Counted from the stretch's first letter, positions 52,894 to 62,651 are shown. The stretch is 64,000 nucleotides of DNA from Pseudoxanthomonas suwonensis J47 (GCF_000513955.1 NZ_AZUZ01000006.1:1-64000), one strand, 5' to 3'. Notes: a model not told the origin generated them from the letters alone. Numbers and translations: made by a program.

Positions 52894-53769
52894 TCAGGCG
52901 GCCGTGGCCGAGCGCAGCGCAGCGATGCGCTCGGACAGCGGTGGGTGGCTCATGAACAGCCTGCGCAGGCCCTGGCCCATGCCGCCGGCGATGCCGAAGG
53001 CCTCGACCTGCGCCGGCAGCGTGCTCTGGCCCTGGTTGAGCGACAGCCGCTCCAGCGCCGCGATCATCTTGTGGCGGCCGGCCAGCTGCGCACCGCCGGC
53101 GTCGGCGCGGAACTCGCGGCGGCGCGAGAACCACATCGCGATCATGGTCGCGAACAGGCCGAACACCATCTCCAGCACCAGGACGATGGCGAAATAGGCC
53201 ATGCCGCGGCCCCCGCCCTCGCGGTTGCCGGACAGGTAGGTGTCAACGATGCCACCCACCACCCGCGCCAGCACGATCACGAAGGTATTGAGGACGCCCT
53301 GCAGCAGGGCCATGGTCACCATGTCGCCGTTGGCGACGTGGGTGATCTCGTGGCCGAGCACGGCCTCGGCCTCGTCGGCGTTCATCTGCCGCAGCAGCCC
53401 GGTGGACACCGCGACCAGCGCGTTGTTGCGGTTGGCGCCTGTGGCGAAGGCGTTGATCTCCGGCGCGTCGTACACCGCCACCTCCGGCATGCCGATGCCG
53501 GCGGCCCGGGCCTGGCGCTGCACGGTGGCCAGCAGCCAGCGCTCGGCGTCGTTGCGCGGCTGGGTGATCACCTGCGCGCCGGTGCTGCGCTTGGCCATCC
53601 ACTTGGACAGCATCAGCGAGACGAAGGAACCGCCGAAGCCGAACAGCCCCGCCATGATCAGCAGCCCGCCCATCTGGCCCGGGTGCACGCCCAGGACCGA
53701 CATGATGATGCCGACCAGGAACAGCACGGCGAGGTTGGTGGCGAGGAACAGCGCGATGCGGGTGAACAT
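52894..53769 (-). CDS. htpX: heat shock protease HtpX
   Basis: 291 residues from ATG 53769. M48B zinc protease of the inner membrane for quality control of membrane proteins. Membrane spans at about 5-24 and 33-53 precede the zinc motif LGHEITH (138-144), then two further spans (about 155-210), [15 protein letters not shown] with the third ligand Glu, and a cytosolic tail. Length matches E. coli HtpX. Likely heat/envelope-stress induced as elsewhere; no sigma-32 site was recognised. Confidence 0.96.
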   Translation of the reverse strand: MFTRIALFLATNLAVLFLVGIIMSVLGVHPGQMGGLLIMAGLFGFGGSFVSLMLSKWMAKRSTGAQVITQPRNDAERWLLATVQRQARAAGIGMPEVAVYDAPEINAFATGANRNNALVAVSTGLLRQMNADEAEAVLGHEITHVANGDMVTMALLQGVLNTFVIVLARVVGGIVDTYLSGNREGGGRGMAYFAIVLVLEMVFGLFATMIAMWFSRRREFRADAGGAQLAGRHKMIAALERLSLNQGQSTLPAQVEAFGIAGGMGQGLRRLFMSHPPLSERIAALRSATAA

Positions 53770-53861
53770 TGCGAAGGGTCTCCGGGAGCGTGACGGTCTG
53801 CCGGCGGTAATGGGTGCGGCATGGCTTGAAATCAAGGGCGGCGCGCCGCGACCATGCGCCG

Positions 53862-54809
53862 ATGAGTTCCCCCGCCGACACGACACCGGTGCCGTACCGC
53901 GGCCGCTTCGCGCCCTCGCCCACCGGACCGCTGCATGCCGGATCGCTGGTGGCGGCCTTCGGCAGCTGGCTGCTGGCACGCGCCGCCGGCGGCGAGTGGC
54001 TGGTGCGGATCGAGGACATCGACCCGCCGCGCGAGGTGCCCGGCGCCGCCGACGCGCAGCTGGCCGCGCTGTCCGCGTTCGGCCTGCTCGCCGACCGCCC
54101 GCCGGTGCGGCAGAGCGAGCGCCACCACCTCTACCGCGCCGCACTCGACCGCCTGGTCGAAGCCGGCCTCGCCTTCCCCTGTGCCTGCAGCCGCAGCGAA
54201 CTGGCCGCGCAGTCCGGCATCCACCGCCAGTGCGTGGGCCCGGCTTCGCGGCGCACGCCGGCCTGGCGCCTGCGCGTGCCCGACGGCAGCGTGATCGCGT
54301 TCGAGGACGGGCTGCAGGGCCCGGTGGTGCAGGACGTGGCCGCGGAGGTCGGCGACTTCCTGCTGCTGCGCGCCGACGGCTGCTGGGCCTACCAGCTGGC
54401 GGTGGTGGTGGACGACGCCGACCAGGGAATCACCGATATCGTCCGCGGCGCCGACCTGCTCGATTCGACGCCGCGGCAGATCCTGCTGCAGCGCGCGCTC
54501 GGCCTGCCCACGCCGCGCTACCTGCACCTGCCGCTGGTGCTGGACCCGGAGGGCCACAAGCTGTCCAAGTCCAGCGCCGCGCAACCGGTGGACCCGGCCG
54601 ATCCGCTGCCGGCCCTGCGCCGTGCCTGGGCCCAGCTCGGCCAGGATCCGGCACCACTGGAGGGCGCCGGGAGCGTCGATGCACTGCTGCGGTGCGCGCT
54701 TCTGCACTTCGACAGGGCACGGTTGCCGGCGCGCTTGCACTTTCATCGTGCCACCACTACAACTGGCGCCGATCACCCTGAATGCGCCTCCGGAGGCACC
54801 ACGTCATGA
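53862..54809 (+). CDS. gluQ: glutamyl-Q tRNA(Asp) synthetase
   Basis: Adds glutamate to queuosine at position 34 of tRNA(Asp). 315 residues from ATG 53862. [19 protein letters not shown] (14-32) is the HIGH-type motif, [21 protein letters not shown]...C (zinc) and EGHKLSKSS (KMSKS-type). It lacks the anticodon-binding domain of GluRS, as expected. The C-terminus runs into the next gene, with ATGA overlap of stop and the phbB start. Confidence 0.95.
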   Translation: MSSPADTTPVPYRGRFAPSPTGPLHAGSLVAAFGSWLLARAAGGEWLVRIEDIDPPREVPGAADAQLAALSAFGLLADRPPVRQSERHHLYRAALDRLVEAGLAFPCACSRSELAAQSGIHRQCVGPASRRTPAWRLRVPDGSVIAFEDGLQGPVVQDVAAEVGDFLLLRADGCWAYQLAVVVDDADQGITDIVRGADLLDSTPRQILLQRALGLPTPRYLHLPLVLDPEGHKLSKSSAAQPVDPADPLPALRRAWAQLGQDPAPLEGAGSVDALLRCALLHFDRARLPARLHFHRATTTTGADHPECASGGTTS

Positions 54810-55546
54810 GCAGTCGCGTTGCACTGGTTACCGGCGGCACCGGCGGCATCGGCACCGCGATCTGCAGGAAGCTGGCCGACATGGGCCACCGCGTCGCGAC
54901 CAACTACCGCAACCAGGAAAAGGCCCTGGCCTGGCAGGCGCAGATGAAGGCCGACGGCTACGAGGTCACCCTGGTCAAGGGCGACGTCACCTCGCCCGAG
55001 GAAGCCGAGGCGATGGTGCGCGAGATCGAGGCGAAGCTCGGCCCGGTCGAGATCCTGGTCAACAACGCCGGCATCACCCGCGACGGCACCTTCCACAAGA
55101 TGACCGCCCAGCAGTGGAACGAGGTCATCAACACCAACCTCAACTCGGTGTTCAACGTCACCCGCCCGGTGATCGAGGGCATGCGCGAGCGCAAGTGGGG
55201 CCGGATCATCCAGATCAGTTCGATCAACGGTCTCAAGGGCCAGTACGGCCAGGCCAACTACGCCGCGGCCAAGGCCGGCATGCACGGCTTCACCATTTCG
55301 CTGGCGCGCGAGAACGCCAAGCTCGACATCACCGTCAACACCGTCTCGCCCGGCTACGTGGCCACGGACATGGTGATGGCGGTACCGGAAGATGTGCGCG
55401 CCAAGATCGCCGCGGACATCCCCACCGGCCGCCTCGGCCGACCCGAGGAAATCGCCTACGCGGTGGGCTTCCTGGTCGACGAACAGGCCGCCTGGATCAC
55501 CGGTTCCAACCTGGACATCAACGGCGGCCACCACATGGGCTGGTGA
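54806..55546 (+). CDS. phbB: acetoacetyl-CoA reductase
   Basis: NADPH-dependent SDR of the polyhydroxybutyrate pathway. 246 residues. ATG 54806 preceded by CGGAGG at 9 bases. [16 protein letters not shown] (5-20), NNAG (86-89), Ser138/139 (QISSINGL), Tyr152 and Lys156 (NYAAAKAG) are in place. [20 protein letters not shown] and GYVATDM are typical of PhbB/PhaB rather than FabG. The repressor PhaR follows, as is usual; PHA synthase is not in this window. Confidence 0.93.
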   Translation: MSSRVALVTGGTGGIGTAICRKLADMGHRVATNYRNQEKALAWQAQMKADGYEVTLVKGDVTSPEEAEAMVREIEAKLGPVEILVNNAGITRDGTFHKMTAQQWNEVINTNLNSVFNVTRPVIEGMRERKWGRIIQISSINGLKGQYGQANYAAAKAGMHGFTISLARENAKLDITVNTVSPGYVATDMVMAVPEDVRAKIAADIPTGRLGRPEEIAYAVGFLVDEQAAWITGSNLDINGGHHMGW

Positions 55547-55637
55547 GTGCCGGCTGGCCCCGGGACCGGTGGCAGTTGCTTCCGCTGCTGCAGTGCGCCA
55601 TGCTCGGCGCCACTTGAAGTCTGCCCGCGAGCGCCCG

Positions 55638-56144
55638 ATGGCTGCCACCCGCATCATCAAGAAATACCCGAACCGCCGGCTTTACGACACCGAGATCTCC
55701 AGCTACATCACCATCGAGGACGTGCGCCAGCTGATCCTGGACGGCGAATCCTTCGAGGTCCGCGACGCCAAGAGCGGCGAGGACCTGACCCGTTCAGTCC
55801 TGCTGCAGATCATCGCCGAGCAGGAACAGGACGGCGAACCGATGCTGTCGACCCAGCTGCTGAGCCAGATCATCCGGTTCTACGGCGATTCGCTGCAGGG
55901 CTTCATGGGCAACTACCTCGAGCGCAGCATGCAGCTGTTCCTCGAGCAGCAGCAGACCTTCCGCCAGCAGATGGGCAACCTGCTCGGGCAGACGCCGTGG
56001 ACGGCGATGAACCAGCTGACCGAGCGCAACCTCGAGATGTGGCAGGAATTCCAGCGCAGCCTGGCCGCCAACCTCGGCCGCCCCACCGGGACCGGCCGCG
56101 GCGAACCCGAACGCGGCAGCGGCACCGGCGGCAAGCGCCGCTGA
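55638..56144 (+). CDS. phaR: polyhydroxyalkanoate synthesis regulator PhaR
   Basis: 168 residues from ATG 55638. The N-terminal DNA-binding PHB_acc domain is intact (IIKKYPNRRLYDTEISSYIT and VRQLILDGESFEVRDAKSGE), then a helical PHB_acc repeat region (LSQIIRFYGDSLQGFMGNYL) and a Gln-rich helix that binds PHA granules. It represses phasin and its own gene, releasing when granules bind it. Follows phbB by 91 bases. Confidence 0.94.
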   Translation: MAATRIIKKYPNRRLYDTEISSYITIEDVRQLILDGESFEVRDAKSGEDLTRSVLLQIIAEQEQDGEPMLSTQLLSQIIRFYGDSLQGFMGNYLERSMQLFLEQQQTFRQQMGNLLGQTPWTAMNQLTERNLEMWQEFQRSLAANLGRPTGTGRGEPERGSGTGGKRR

Positions 56145-56153
56145 CAGCATGGT

Positions 56154-56174
56154 CCCTCTCCCGGAGGGAGAGGG
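56154..56174. repeat. CCCTCTCCC inverted repeat
   Basis: CCCTCTCCC and GGGAGAGGG flank GGA, a perfect 9-bp inverted repeat in the 39-base gap between convergent phaR and the M48 gene. The same wording is a common dispersed intergenic repeat in this family and in pseudomonads. No T-run, so any terminator role would be weak. Confidence 0.55.
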
Positions 56175-56183
56175 TGCAGCGGG

Positions 56184-57086
56184 CTACTGCCTGCAGAACT
56201 TCTCGCGGTACGCCTGTGCCTTGGGCATGAGCGACTGCAGGGTCTGGATGCGGGTGCCCGGGTTCGGGTGGGTCGAGGCGAACTCCGGCGGCGCCTGGCC
56301 GCCCGAGGCGCCGGACATGCGCTCCCACAGGCCGATCGCCTCGTTCGGGTCGTAGCAGGCCGCGGCGGCCAGCATCAGCCCGACCTCGTCGGCCTGGGTC
56401 TCGTGGGTGCGTGCATACGGCAGCAGGTAGCCGTAGCCCATCGCCGCCATCACCATCTGCTGCTGTTGCGGGTCCATGCCGCTGGCCGCGCCGGCCATCT
56501 GCCCGATCTGCGCCAGCTTCTGCTGGCTCATGCGCTGGGCGCCGTGGCGCAGCAGCGCGTGGGCGATCTCGTGGCCCATCACCACCGCCATCGCGTCCTG
56601 GGTCTGCGCCACCGGGATCAGTCCTGTATACACCGCCATCTTGCCGCCGGGCAGGCAGAAGGCGTTGGCCTGGTCGGACGGGATCACGTTGACGTCCCAC
56701 TCGAACTGGCGCCAGTGCTCCGGCGCGGCCATGCCGTGCTCGGCGGCCAGTTCCGCGGTGACTTCCGGGACCTTGTCGATCAGCCGCTGGGCGATCGCGG
56801 TGATCTGCTGCGAGGTCCGGTCGGACTTCGGCAGCGGCCGCTCCTGCGAGAGGATCTCCTGGTAGGCCTGCAGGCCCATCGCCCGCTCCTGCTCGGGCCC
56901 GATCGAGCCGTCGATCAGCACGGTCTCGCCGGTGTACGGATCCTGGGTGCGGTTGGAGAAGTAGTAGCAGCCGCCGTAGACGAGGAAGCCCAGCAGGACC
57001 AGCCAGCGCAGGCCGCCCAGGCCGGAACCGCGGCGCCGCGGCGCCTGGCCCTGGCGCCCTGCCTGTCCGAACGGATCCTGTCGCAT
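56184..57086 (-). CDS. M48-family metalloprotease
   Basis: 300 residues. A Gly/Arg-rich N-terminus is followed by one hydrophobic stretch (LRWLVLLGFLVYGGCYYFS) that may be an anchor or a lipobox-like signal (GGC). The Zn motif is in VVMGHEIAHALLRHGAQR (HExxH). GGKMAVYTGLIPV and the QADEVGLMLAAAACYDP segment hold the third ligand. Related to LoiP/YcaL outer-membrane assembly proteases. The gene lies 13 bases after the SUMF1 gene in the same direction. Confidence 0.9.
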   Translation of the reverse strand: MRQDPFGQAGRQGQAPRRRGSGLGGLRWLVLLGFLVYGGCYYFSNRTQDPYTGETVLIDGSIGPEQERAMGLQAYQEILSQERPLPKSDRTSQQITAIAQRLIDKVPEVTAELAAEHGMAAPEHWRQFEWDVNVIPSDQANAFCLPGGKMAVYTGLIPVAQTQDAMAVVMGHEIAHALLRHGAQRMSQQKLAQIGQMAGAASGMDPQQQQMVMAAMGYGYLLPYARTHETQADEVGLMLAAAACYDPNEAIGLWERMSGASGGQAPPEFASTHPNPGTRIQTLQSLMPKAQAYREKFCRQ

Positions 57087-57099
57087 CGCCCCTCTCCTC

Positions 57100-58983
57100 T
57101 CAGATGCCGCGCACCAGGCGGAAGCCGACGCGCGCGCTGGTCATGTCCGAATCCATCGACGCCCGCCAGGCCGACCGGGTCTGCGCCGGCGACCCGGACC
57201 ATACCCCGCCGCGGATCACGCGGGACCGGCAGCCCGGATTGAACCACGGCGCGCCATCGGCCGGCGCGCGCCGGTAGCTCGCGTGCCAGCAGTCGGCGAC
57301 CCATTCGCTGACATTGCCGGCCAGGTCGTGAAGGCCCCATGCATTGGGCTTGAACCGGCCGGCCGGGGCCGGTCCCCAGTAGCCGTCGCCGAAACCGACG
57401 AAGGCGTTGTTCCAGGTGCGCCCGCTCGGCGAGACGTCGTTGGCCCCGGCGAAGTTGCCGCTGCCTTCCGGCGGGGTACCGTCGTCGCCCCAGGGATAAC
57501 GGCCGTCGCCGCCGGCGCGCAGCGCGTATTCGAATTCCGCTTCGCTGGGCAGGCGGTAGTGGCGCCCGGTCTGCTGCGACAGCCAGGCCGCGTAGGCCTC
57601 CGCGTCGCGCACGCTGACATGCAGCACCGGGTCGTTGGGCGCGGCGGGCCTGCCGTCGTAGCCGGAGCGCCAGTCCACCCCGCTGCGGCGGACGAAGTTG
57701 CCGCTGCGTTCGTCGTAGACGATGGAGTTGCCGCGCCGGGTCGCGCGCGGACGCGCGCCGGCCTGGGCGACGAAGCGCCCGAACTCGGCCACGGTGACCT
57801 CGGTCAGCGACATGGCGAAGCCGCGGTCGAAGCGCACGTAGTGCGCCGGCTTCTCCGCTGCCGCGGCGCCCGGTTCGCTGTCCAGCGCGCCCATGCGGAA
57901 GCCGCCGTGCGGCACCACCACCATCTGTGGTCCGCGGCTGCCGTCGGCCAGCGCGTCGGTGAACACCTGCCCCGGCCGGAACACGCCGTAGTGGGTGGCC
58001 AGGTCGATGCGTTCGCGCAACTGCGCCGCGACCGGGTCGCCGGGCGCGGCGATGCGCAGGATGTCATCCAGCCGCATGCGCGCCTGGCGCAGGCCGCCGA
58101 TGCCGCCATCGCCCAGGTCGCGCAGGGCGGCATCGCGCAGCGCGGCGATGCGCGCGGCACGCAGCGACTCCACCCGCTGGCGCGCATCGGCCACCGCGCC
58201 GGCGGCGTCCTCGCGCACCGCATGGGCATGGCCGAGCCAGCGCTCGGCCTCGGCGAAGTCGAAGCGGGAGGCGGCATCGCCGGCGCGGCGCAGCGCCGCG
58301 CTCTCCACCGCCGCACGTCCCTGCAGGGCGCGCGGATCGTCCGCGCGCAGCGCCAGCGCATCGCGGAACCAGGCCAGCGCCCCGTCGCCCTGTTCGCCGA
58401 GGCGGCCGGCGCGCAGGTCGTCCTCGCCGGCACGGTTGAGCCCGTCCAGCCGCCGCGCCAGTTCCACGTCGCGCTGCAGGGCGACCACGGCAGCGTCCCC
58501 GGCCGCGACCGCACGGGCGACTTCGGCCAGCTGCGAGGCCCGGGCCAGCGCATCCGGATCCTCCTCCGCGGCGGCCAGTGCCGCCCGCGCCTCCCGCAGC
58601 ACCTGCGCCTGCGCGCGCTGCAGGCCGCGCCGGGCGGCGCGGTCCTTCGGATCGGAGCCGGCCAGGGCAAGGTAGATCGGCACCGCCGCCTGCGCGTCCT
58701 CGAACAGGCGGCCGTCTTCCAGTGCCCCGGCAGCCTGCGCGAGCAGGGCCGCGCGGTCGGCGCCCTCCAGCTCTACCTCAGGTGGGGTCCAGGCGCTGAC
58801 CACGGCCTCGCTCTCGTCGCCGCGCACGGTCACGCTGGGCGACGCGCCCGGCGCCGGATCCGGGCCCGCTTCCGCGGCCCCGGGTGCCTGCGCGGGGGCC
58901 GGCGCGCCGGCTTCGGGCGCGCGGCCGCAGGCGGCGGCCAGCAGCAGCGTGGTCCACAGCAATGCCCGTATGCCCGTGCGCAA
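57100..58983 (-). CDS. SUMF1/FGE-domain lipoprotein
   Basis: 627 residues from a TTG start at 58983, chosen because GGAGGGA lies 8 bases upstream and a lipoprotein signal follows at once (TLLLAAACGRAP). Residues about 40-370 are Ala/Arg-rich helical repeats, TPR- or coiled-coil-like. The C-terminal 240 residues are a formylglycine-generating-enzyme-like domain: GGFRMGALDSEPGAAAAEKP, YAAWLSQQTGRHYRLPSEAE, YPWGDDG and GNVSEWVADCWHAS, RVIRGGVWSGSPAQTRSAWR. The catalytic Cys pair of true FGE cannot be confirmed by eye, so enzymatic activity is uncertain. Any ATG start further up would reach into the divergent rnd promoter. Confidence 0.82.
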   Translation of the reverse strand: MRTGIRALLWTTLLLAAACGRAPEAGAPAPAQAPGAAEAGPDPAPGASPSVTVRGDESEAVVSAWTPPEVELEGADRAALLAQAAGALEDGRLFEDAQAAVPIYLALAGSDPKDRAARRGLQRAQAQVLREARAALAAAEEDPDALARASQLAEVARAVAAGDAAVVALQRDVELARRLDGLNRAGEDDLRAGRLGEQGDGALAWFRDALALRADDPRALQGRAAVESAALRRAGDAASRFDFAEAERWLGHAHAVREDAAGAVADARQRVESLRAARIAALRDAALRDLGDGGIGGLRQARMRLDDILRIAAPGDPVAAQLRERIDLATHYGVFRPGQVFTDALADGSRGPQMVVVPHGGFRMGALDSEPGAAAAEKPAHYVRFDRGFAMSLTEVTVAEFGRFVAQAGARPRATRRGNSIVYDERSGNFVRRSGVDWRSGYDGRPAAPNDPVLHVSVRDAEAYAAWLSQQTGRHYRLPSEAEFEYALRAGGDGRYPWGDDGTPPEGSGNFAGANDVSPSGRTWNNAFVGFGDGYWGPAPAGRFKPNAWGLHDLAGNVSEWVADCWHASYRRAPADGAPWFNPGCRSRVIRGGVWSGSPAQTRSAWRASMDSDMTSARVGFRLVRGI

Positions 58984-59082
58984 GATCCAGATCCCTCCGT
59001 TGAACCGTCCCAGCCGGTTTGACGTTAGGCTATCCCGCCCCCCAGGGGCAACGAAGCAACAGCCCCAGACCACGGAACCCAC

Positions 59083-60177
59083 GTGTCAGAACCCCTCTGG
59101 ATCGACCAGCCCGGCGAACTCCTGCGCCGGCTCCAGGATGCGCCGCCGCGCATCGGCCTGGATACCGAATTCATCCGCGAACGCACCTACTGGCCGCGCC
59201 TGGCGCTGGTGCAGATGGCGGTCGGCGACGACATCCTGCTGGTCGACCCGCTGGTCCCCGGCATGGCCGAGGCGCTGGCCGCCTGGCTCGATGCCCCGCA
59301 CGTGCTCAAGGTGATGCACAGCGCCAGCGAGGACCTGATCGCGCTGCGCTGCACCTGCGGCACCCTGCCGAAGCCGATGTTCGACACCCAGGTCGCCGCC
59401 GCGATCGCCGGCATGGGCGCAGGCATGGGCTACCAGAAGCTGGTCGAACAGATCACCGGCGTGACCCTGCCCAAGGGCGAGACCCGCTCGGACTGGCTGC
59501 GCCGCCCGCTCAGCGCCGCCCAGCTCGAGTACGCCGCCGACGACGTGCGCCACCTCGACGCGCTGTACGCGGCCACCTCCGGCCGGCTGCGCGAACTCGA
59601 CCGCGAGGACTGGCTGGCCGAGGACGTCGAGCGCGCGCTGGCTACCGCCAGCCGCGACGAAGGCGAAACCTGGCCGCACCTGTCGCTGCGCTCGGCGCAG
59701 TTCCTCGACGCCCCCGGCCAACGCCGCCTGCTGCGCCTGCTGCGCTGGCGCGAGCGCCATGCCCGCGAGCACGACCTGCCGCGCAGCTGGGTGCTGGACA
59801 ACGAACTGGCGGTGCTGCTGTCGCGCGATCCGCCGGCCGACGCGCGCGCCCTGCAGCAACGCCTCGACGCCATGCCGAAGGCGCCGCGCAAGCTGGCCAG
59901 CGCGCTGTGGCAGGCCATCTCCACCCCGCTGGCCGACGAGGACGCGATGCCCGCGCCCGCCGGCGACCCGGACCGCAACGCGCTGCGGCGCCTGCAGGAC
60001 GCCGTGGCCAGGCGCAGCGCCGAGCTGTCACTGCCAGACGGCGTGCTCGCCTCGCGCCGCCACCTGGAGTCGCTGCTCGACGGCGGGCAGTGGCCGCCGG
60101 CGCTGCAGGGCTGGCGCCGGCGCGAACTTGAACCGGCGTTGTCCCCCCTGTTGGCAGGCGGCTCCGGGTCGGGCTAG
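59083..60177 (+). CDS. rnd: ribonuclease D
   Basis: 364-residue 3'-5' exonuclease for tRNA 3' maturation. GTG start (59083). DEDD nuclease motifs: GLDTEFIRERTYWPRLALVQ (Asp27, Glu29), HSASEDLIALRCTCGTLP, YAADDVRHL; then HRDC domains (from about 210). The stop is followed within 40 bases by a tRNA gene, and the tRNA promoter overlaps its last codons. Divergent from the SUMF1 gene. Confidence 0.96.
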   Translation: MSEPLWIDQPGELLRRLQDAPPRIGLDTEFIRERTYWPRLALVQMAVGDDILLVDPLVPGMAEALAAWLDAPHVLKVMHSASEDLIALRCTCGTLPKPMFDTQVAAAIAGMGAGMGYQKLVEQITGVTLPKGETRSDWLRRPLSAAQLEYAADDVRHLDALYAATSGRLRELDREDWLAEDVERALATASRDEGETWPHLSLRSAQFLDAPGQRRLLRLLRWRERHAREHDLPRSWVLDNELAVLLSRDPPADARALQQRLDAMPKAPRKLASALWQAISTPLADEDAMPAPAGDPDRNALRRLQDAVARRSAELSLPDGVLASRRHLESLLDGGQWPPALQGWRRRELEPALSPLLAGGSGSG

Positions 60178-60180
60178 AAT
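60151..60180 (+). promoter_or_regulatory. tRNA-Ala promoter
   Basis: TTGGCA (60151-60156) and TAGAAT (60175-60180) with an 18-base spacer; each hexamer differs by one from consensus. It overlaps the 3' end of rnd and would start RNA about 27 bases before the mature tRNA. Confidence 0.8.
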
Positions 60181-60213
60181 TGCGTCCTCGCACAGGTTCG
60201 CCGATGCGACCGT

Positions 60214-60289
<76 letters not shown>

Positions 60290-60297
60290 AATACCAG

Positions 60298-60330
60298 AAG
60301 GCCCGGGCATTGCCCGGGCCTTTGTCTTTT
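60298..60330 (+). terminator. tRNA-Ala terminator
   Basis: AAGGCCCGGGC (60298-60308) and GCCCGGGCCTT (60312-60322) are exact complements with a 3-base loop, followed by TGTCTTTT. It begins 9 bases after the tRNA CCA. Confidence 0.9.
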
Positions 60331-60406
60331 CCGGCTCCCGCACCACGCAGACACGGGCGCCGCCGATGCAGGATGATGCGGCGGTCACCGGCCACGCCCT
60401 GCCCGC

Positions 60407-61609
60407 ATGAAGCCCCTCCTCCTCGCGCTGCTGCTTGGTATCGCGGCGGCCCCCGCCGCACCGGCACGGGTTGATTCGCCGCAGTCCGGACCGGTTGCCC
60501 GGACAAGGCCAGAGGCCGCATCCGCGGCTGTCCTTTCGACATGCACGGATTCCGGGTGTGCAGCTCTTGCCCGGGCTACGGAGGCTGCGGCGCCTGTGCA
60601 CACCGGCAGTCGCGTGCTGCGCGACGGCGCCGGGTATGTGTACCAGTGGCCCGGTCTCTATTTCGAAACCGCGTTCCATGGCCAGGCGATCGCCTTCGCG
60701 ATCGGGCCGGGCGAAGTGATCCTGCACGTGCGCGTCGACGGGGAACCCGTGGCCACGCTGGCCAGCCCCGCGCCCGGCGTGTACCGCGTGGACGGACTGG
60801 CCGATGCACCGCATACCGTACGCATCGATATCGCGACCGAACACCAGGCCGGGCCGAAGCGCTTCGACGGCTTCCTGCTGCCGCCGGGCAGCCGCGCCCC
60901 GTCCCTGCCCCGGCGCGAAGCGAGGATCGAGTTCGTCGGCGACTCGCACACCGTCGGCTACGGCAACCTCTCCGCTACGCGCGACTGCAGCGAGGCGGAA
61001 GTCTGGCAACGCACCGACAACACCCGCGCCTTCGGCCCGCTGCTGGCCCGCCACTACGGCGCCGACTACCGGATCAGCGCGATCTCCGGCCGCGGCGTGG
61101 TGCGCAACTACGCTGGCGGGGCGGGCCGCACGCTGCCGCAGGCCTGGCCCTACGTGCTGCTGGACGGCGACGCGGTCGCGGACGACGACTGGGATCCGCA
61201 GGCGATCGTGGTCGCGCTGGGCACCAACGACTTCTCCACGCCGCTGCACCCGGGCGAACGCTGGCCCGACGCGGAAGCCCTGCGTGCGGACTTCATCGCC
61301 CGCTACGCCGGCTTCCTGCGTGCGTTGCGCGCGCGGCATCCGCACGCCTACCTGCTGGTGTGGGCCACCGCGCTGCACGAGGGCCGGATCAGCGCGGCGG
61401 CCCAGGCTGCCGTCGCGGAGCTGCGCGATTCGGGCGAGACGCGGATCGGCTTCGTCGAGGTCGACGGCCTGGACATGGGCGGCTGCCACTTCCATCCATC
61501 GCTCGCCGACCACGCACGTATCGCCAGCCTGCTGATGGCCCACCTCGACGCGCATGCCGGTCCGTGGACGGCCGTGCCCGACCCCGGAAGCTCCGGCCCG
61601 GACCGGTGA
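60407..61609 (+). CDS. SGNH-hydrolase, CE2-like carbohydrate esterase
   Basis: 400 residues. Signal peptide (MKPLLLALLLGIAAAPAAPA), a variable linker with two Cys, then an N-terminal beta domain (YQWPGLYFETAFHGQAIAFA) and a C-terminal SGNH domain: EFVGDSHTVGYGN with Ser180, GRGVV, VVALGTNDFSTPL and CHFHPSLADHARI with the Asp/His. This two-domain design is that of acetyl-xylan/acetylated sugar esterases (CE2), which deacetylate polysaccharides. Secreted. Confidence 0.87.
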   Translation: MKPLLLALLLGIAAAPAAPARVDSPQSGPVARTRPEAASAAVLSTCTDSGCAALARATEAAAPVHTGSRVLRDGAGYVYQWPGLYFETAFHGQAIAFAIGPGEVILHVRVDGEPVATLASPAPGVYRVDGLADAPHTVRIDIATEHQAGPKRFDGFLLPPGSRAPSLPRREARIEFVGDSHTVGYGNLSATRDCSEAEVWQRTDNTRAFGPLLARHYGADYRISAISGRGVVRNYAGGAGRTLPQAWPYVLLDGDAVADDDWDPQAIVVALGTNDFSTPLHPGERWPDAEALRADFIARYAGFLRALRARHPHAYLLVWATALHEGRISAAAQAAVAELRDSGETRIGFVEVDGLDMGGCHFHPSLADHARIASLLMAHLDAHAGPWTAVPDPGSSGPDR

Positions 61610-61895
61610 GCCTCCCCGGATGACCCGGCTTCCGGTCGTCGGCAATCGCGCTGCACCCCCCATCGAATCCGGCCCTGCCTGGGTCCGGTGGCGCGCGCTC
61701 GCGCCGTAGCCGGGCCGGTGGCCGGACGCCGCCCGCATTCGCAGAGCCGCATCCGGGGCGCAGCACCCTTTGCAAATCAACGAATTGCAATCCGTTTGAA
61801 TTTGGTTTGCGAGTCGTGGGGACAGGTTTGCCCTGCCCGCCGCAGCTTCTCCGACCAGACGCCAGCACACGGCGCCACGGAACGGGGGACCCGGC
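61610..61895. other. intergenic region with AT-rich island
   Basis: 286 bases without a supported gene. About 61765-61815 is sharply AT-rich within GC-rich DNA and contains two TTGCAA palindromes (61770-61775 and 61785-61790) flanking TCAACGA, followed by CCGTTTGAATTTGG. It looks like a promoter/operator for the following gene, but no clear -10/-35 pair can be chosen. Confidence 0.4.
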
Positions 61896-62651
61896 ATGCG
61901 GGGCAGGATCATCCACTACAGCGATCGCGACGGACGCGGCCTGATCGCCGCCGGCAACCGCCAGTTCCCGTTCGCGATCCGGCAGTGGCACAGCGGGATC
62001 GCCCCCGCGGTGAACCAGGTCGTCGAGCTGACCCTGGCCGGCGACGCGCTGCAGTCGGTGGCCCTGGTGCCGGGCCACGTGCGGGTCCGGGAGCGTGCCA
62101 GGCAACTGGCCAGGACGCTGGCGGATGCCCTCGGCCGATCCACGCCCGATGCCGGCGGCGTCCCGACGCCGGCCGTGGCACGCGGCCCAGACGCACGGCT
62201 GCTGGCCGCCTATGCGCTGTTCGCCCTGTCCGCGCTGCTGCTGCCCTTCGTTTCGGTCGCTGCCGCATCCGGAGCAGGCGTCCGCAGCTTCACCCTGTTT
62301 GGACTGGCCGGAGCCTCGCCGGCACCTGGCGTACCCGTGTCCGGTGCGTACCTGCCGGTGCTGGCGATGCTCTCGTTCGCGCTGCCGCTGGCCTGGCGCA
62401 GCCGCGCCGCCTGGCTGGCCCTGCTGCTGCCGCTGCTGGCCACGCTCAAACCCCTCTTCGACATCTTCGGCGCCACCGCCCGCGCGACCCGTGCCATGGG
62501 CGATGTCCCGGGTACGGATCCCGGCCAGCAGGTCGCGGACCCGCTGGCCGCCCTGCCCTGCATCGGCACAGGCGCCTGGGCCTGCCTGCTGGCGGCGCTG
62601 TTCATCGCGTTCGCCGGCCTGAAACGCGCCTTCCCTGTCCACCGCCCCTGA
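61896..62651 (+). CDS. cold-shock-like domain fused to a four-span membrane protein
   Basis: 251 residues. Residues 1-60 resemble a cold-shock/OB-fold segment (RGRIIHYSDRDGRGLIAAG, then FAIRQWHSGIAPAVNQVVEL, like the GxIkxfnxxxGfGFI pattern), so possible nucleic acid contact. Four hydrophobic spans follow (about 110-133, 155-175, 180-200, 230-247). Such CSD-plus-membrane proteins occur in several proteobacteria and have no assigned function. It opens a plus-strand run of envelope proteins. Confidence 0.75.
   Translation: MRGRIIHYSDRDGRGLIAAGNRQFPFAIRQWHSGIAPAVNQVVELTLAGDALQSVALVPGHVRVRERARQLARTLADALGRSTPDAGGVPTPAVARGPDARLLAAYALFALSALLLPFVSVAAASGAGVRSFTLFGLAGASPAPGVPVSGAYLPVLAMLSFALPLAWRSRAAWLALLLPLLATLKPLFDIFGATARATRAMGDVPGTDPGQQVADPLAALPCIGTGAWACLLAALFIAFAGLKRAFPVHRP

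Noticed and set aside
52721-53793. Extension of the MliC reading frame for more than 350 codons beyond the frameshift
   Set aside because: It runs antisense to htpX and has no recognisable features; it results from loss of the original stop by the frameshift.
59000-59082. ATG start for the SUMF1-domain gene at 59082
   Set aside because: It would abut the rnd start codon and place 33 residues before the lipoprotein signal; the TTG at 58983 has GGAGGGA at ideal spacing.
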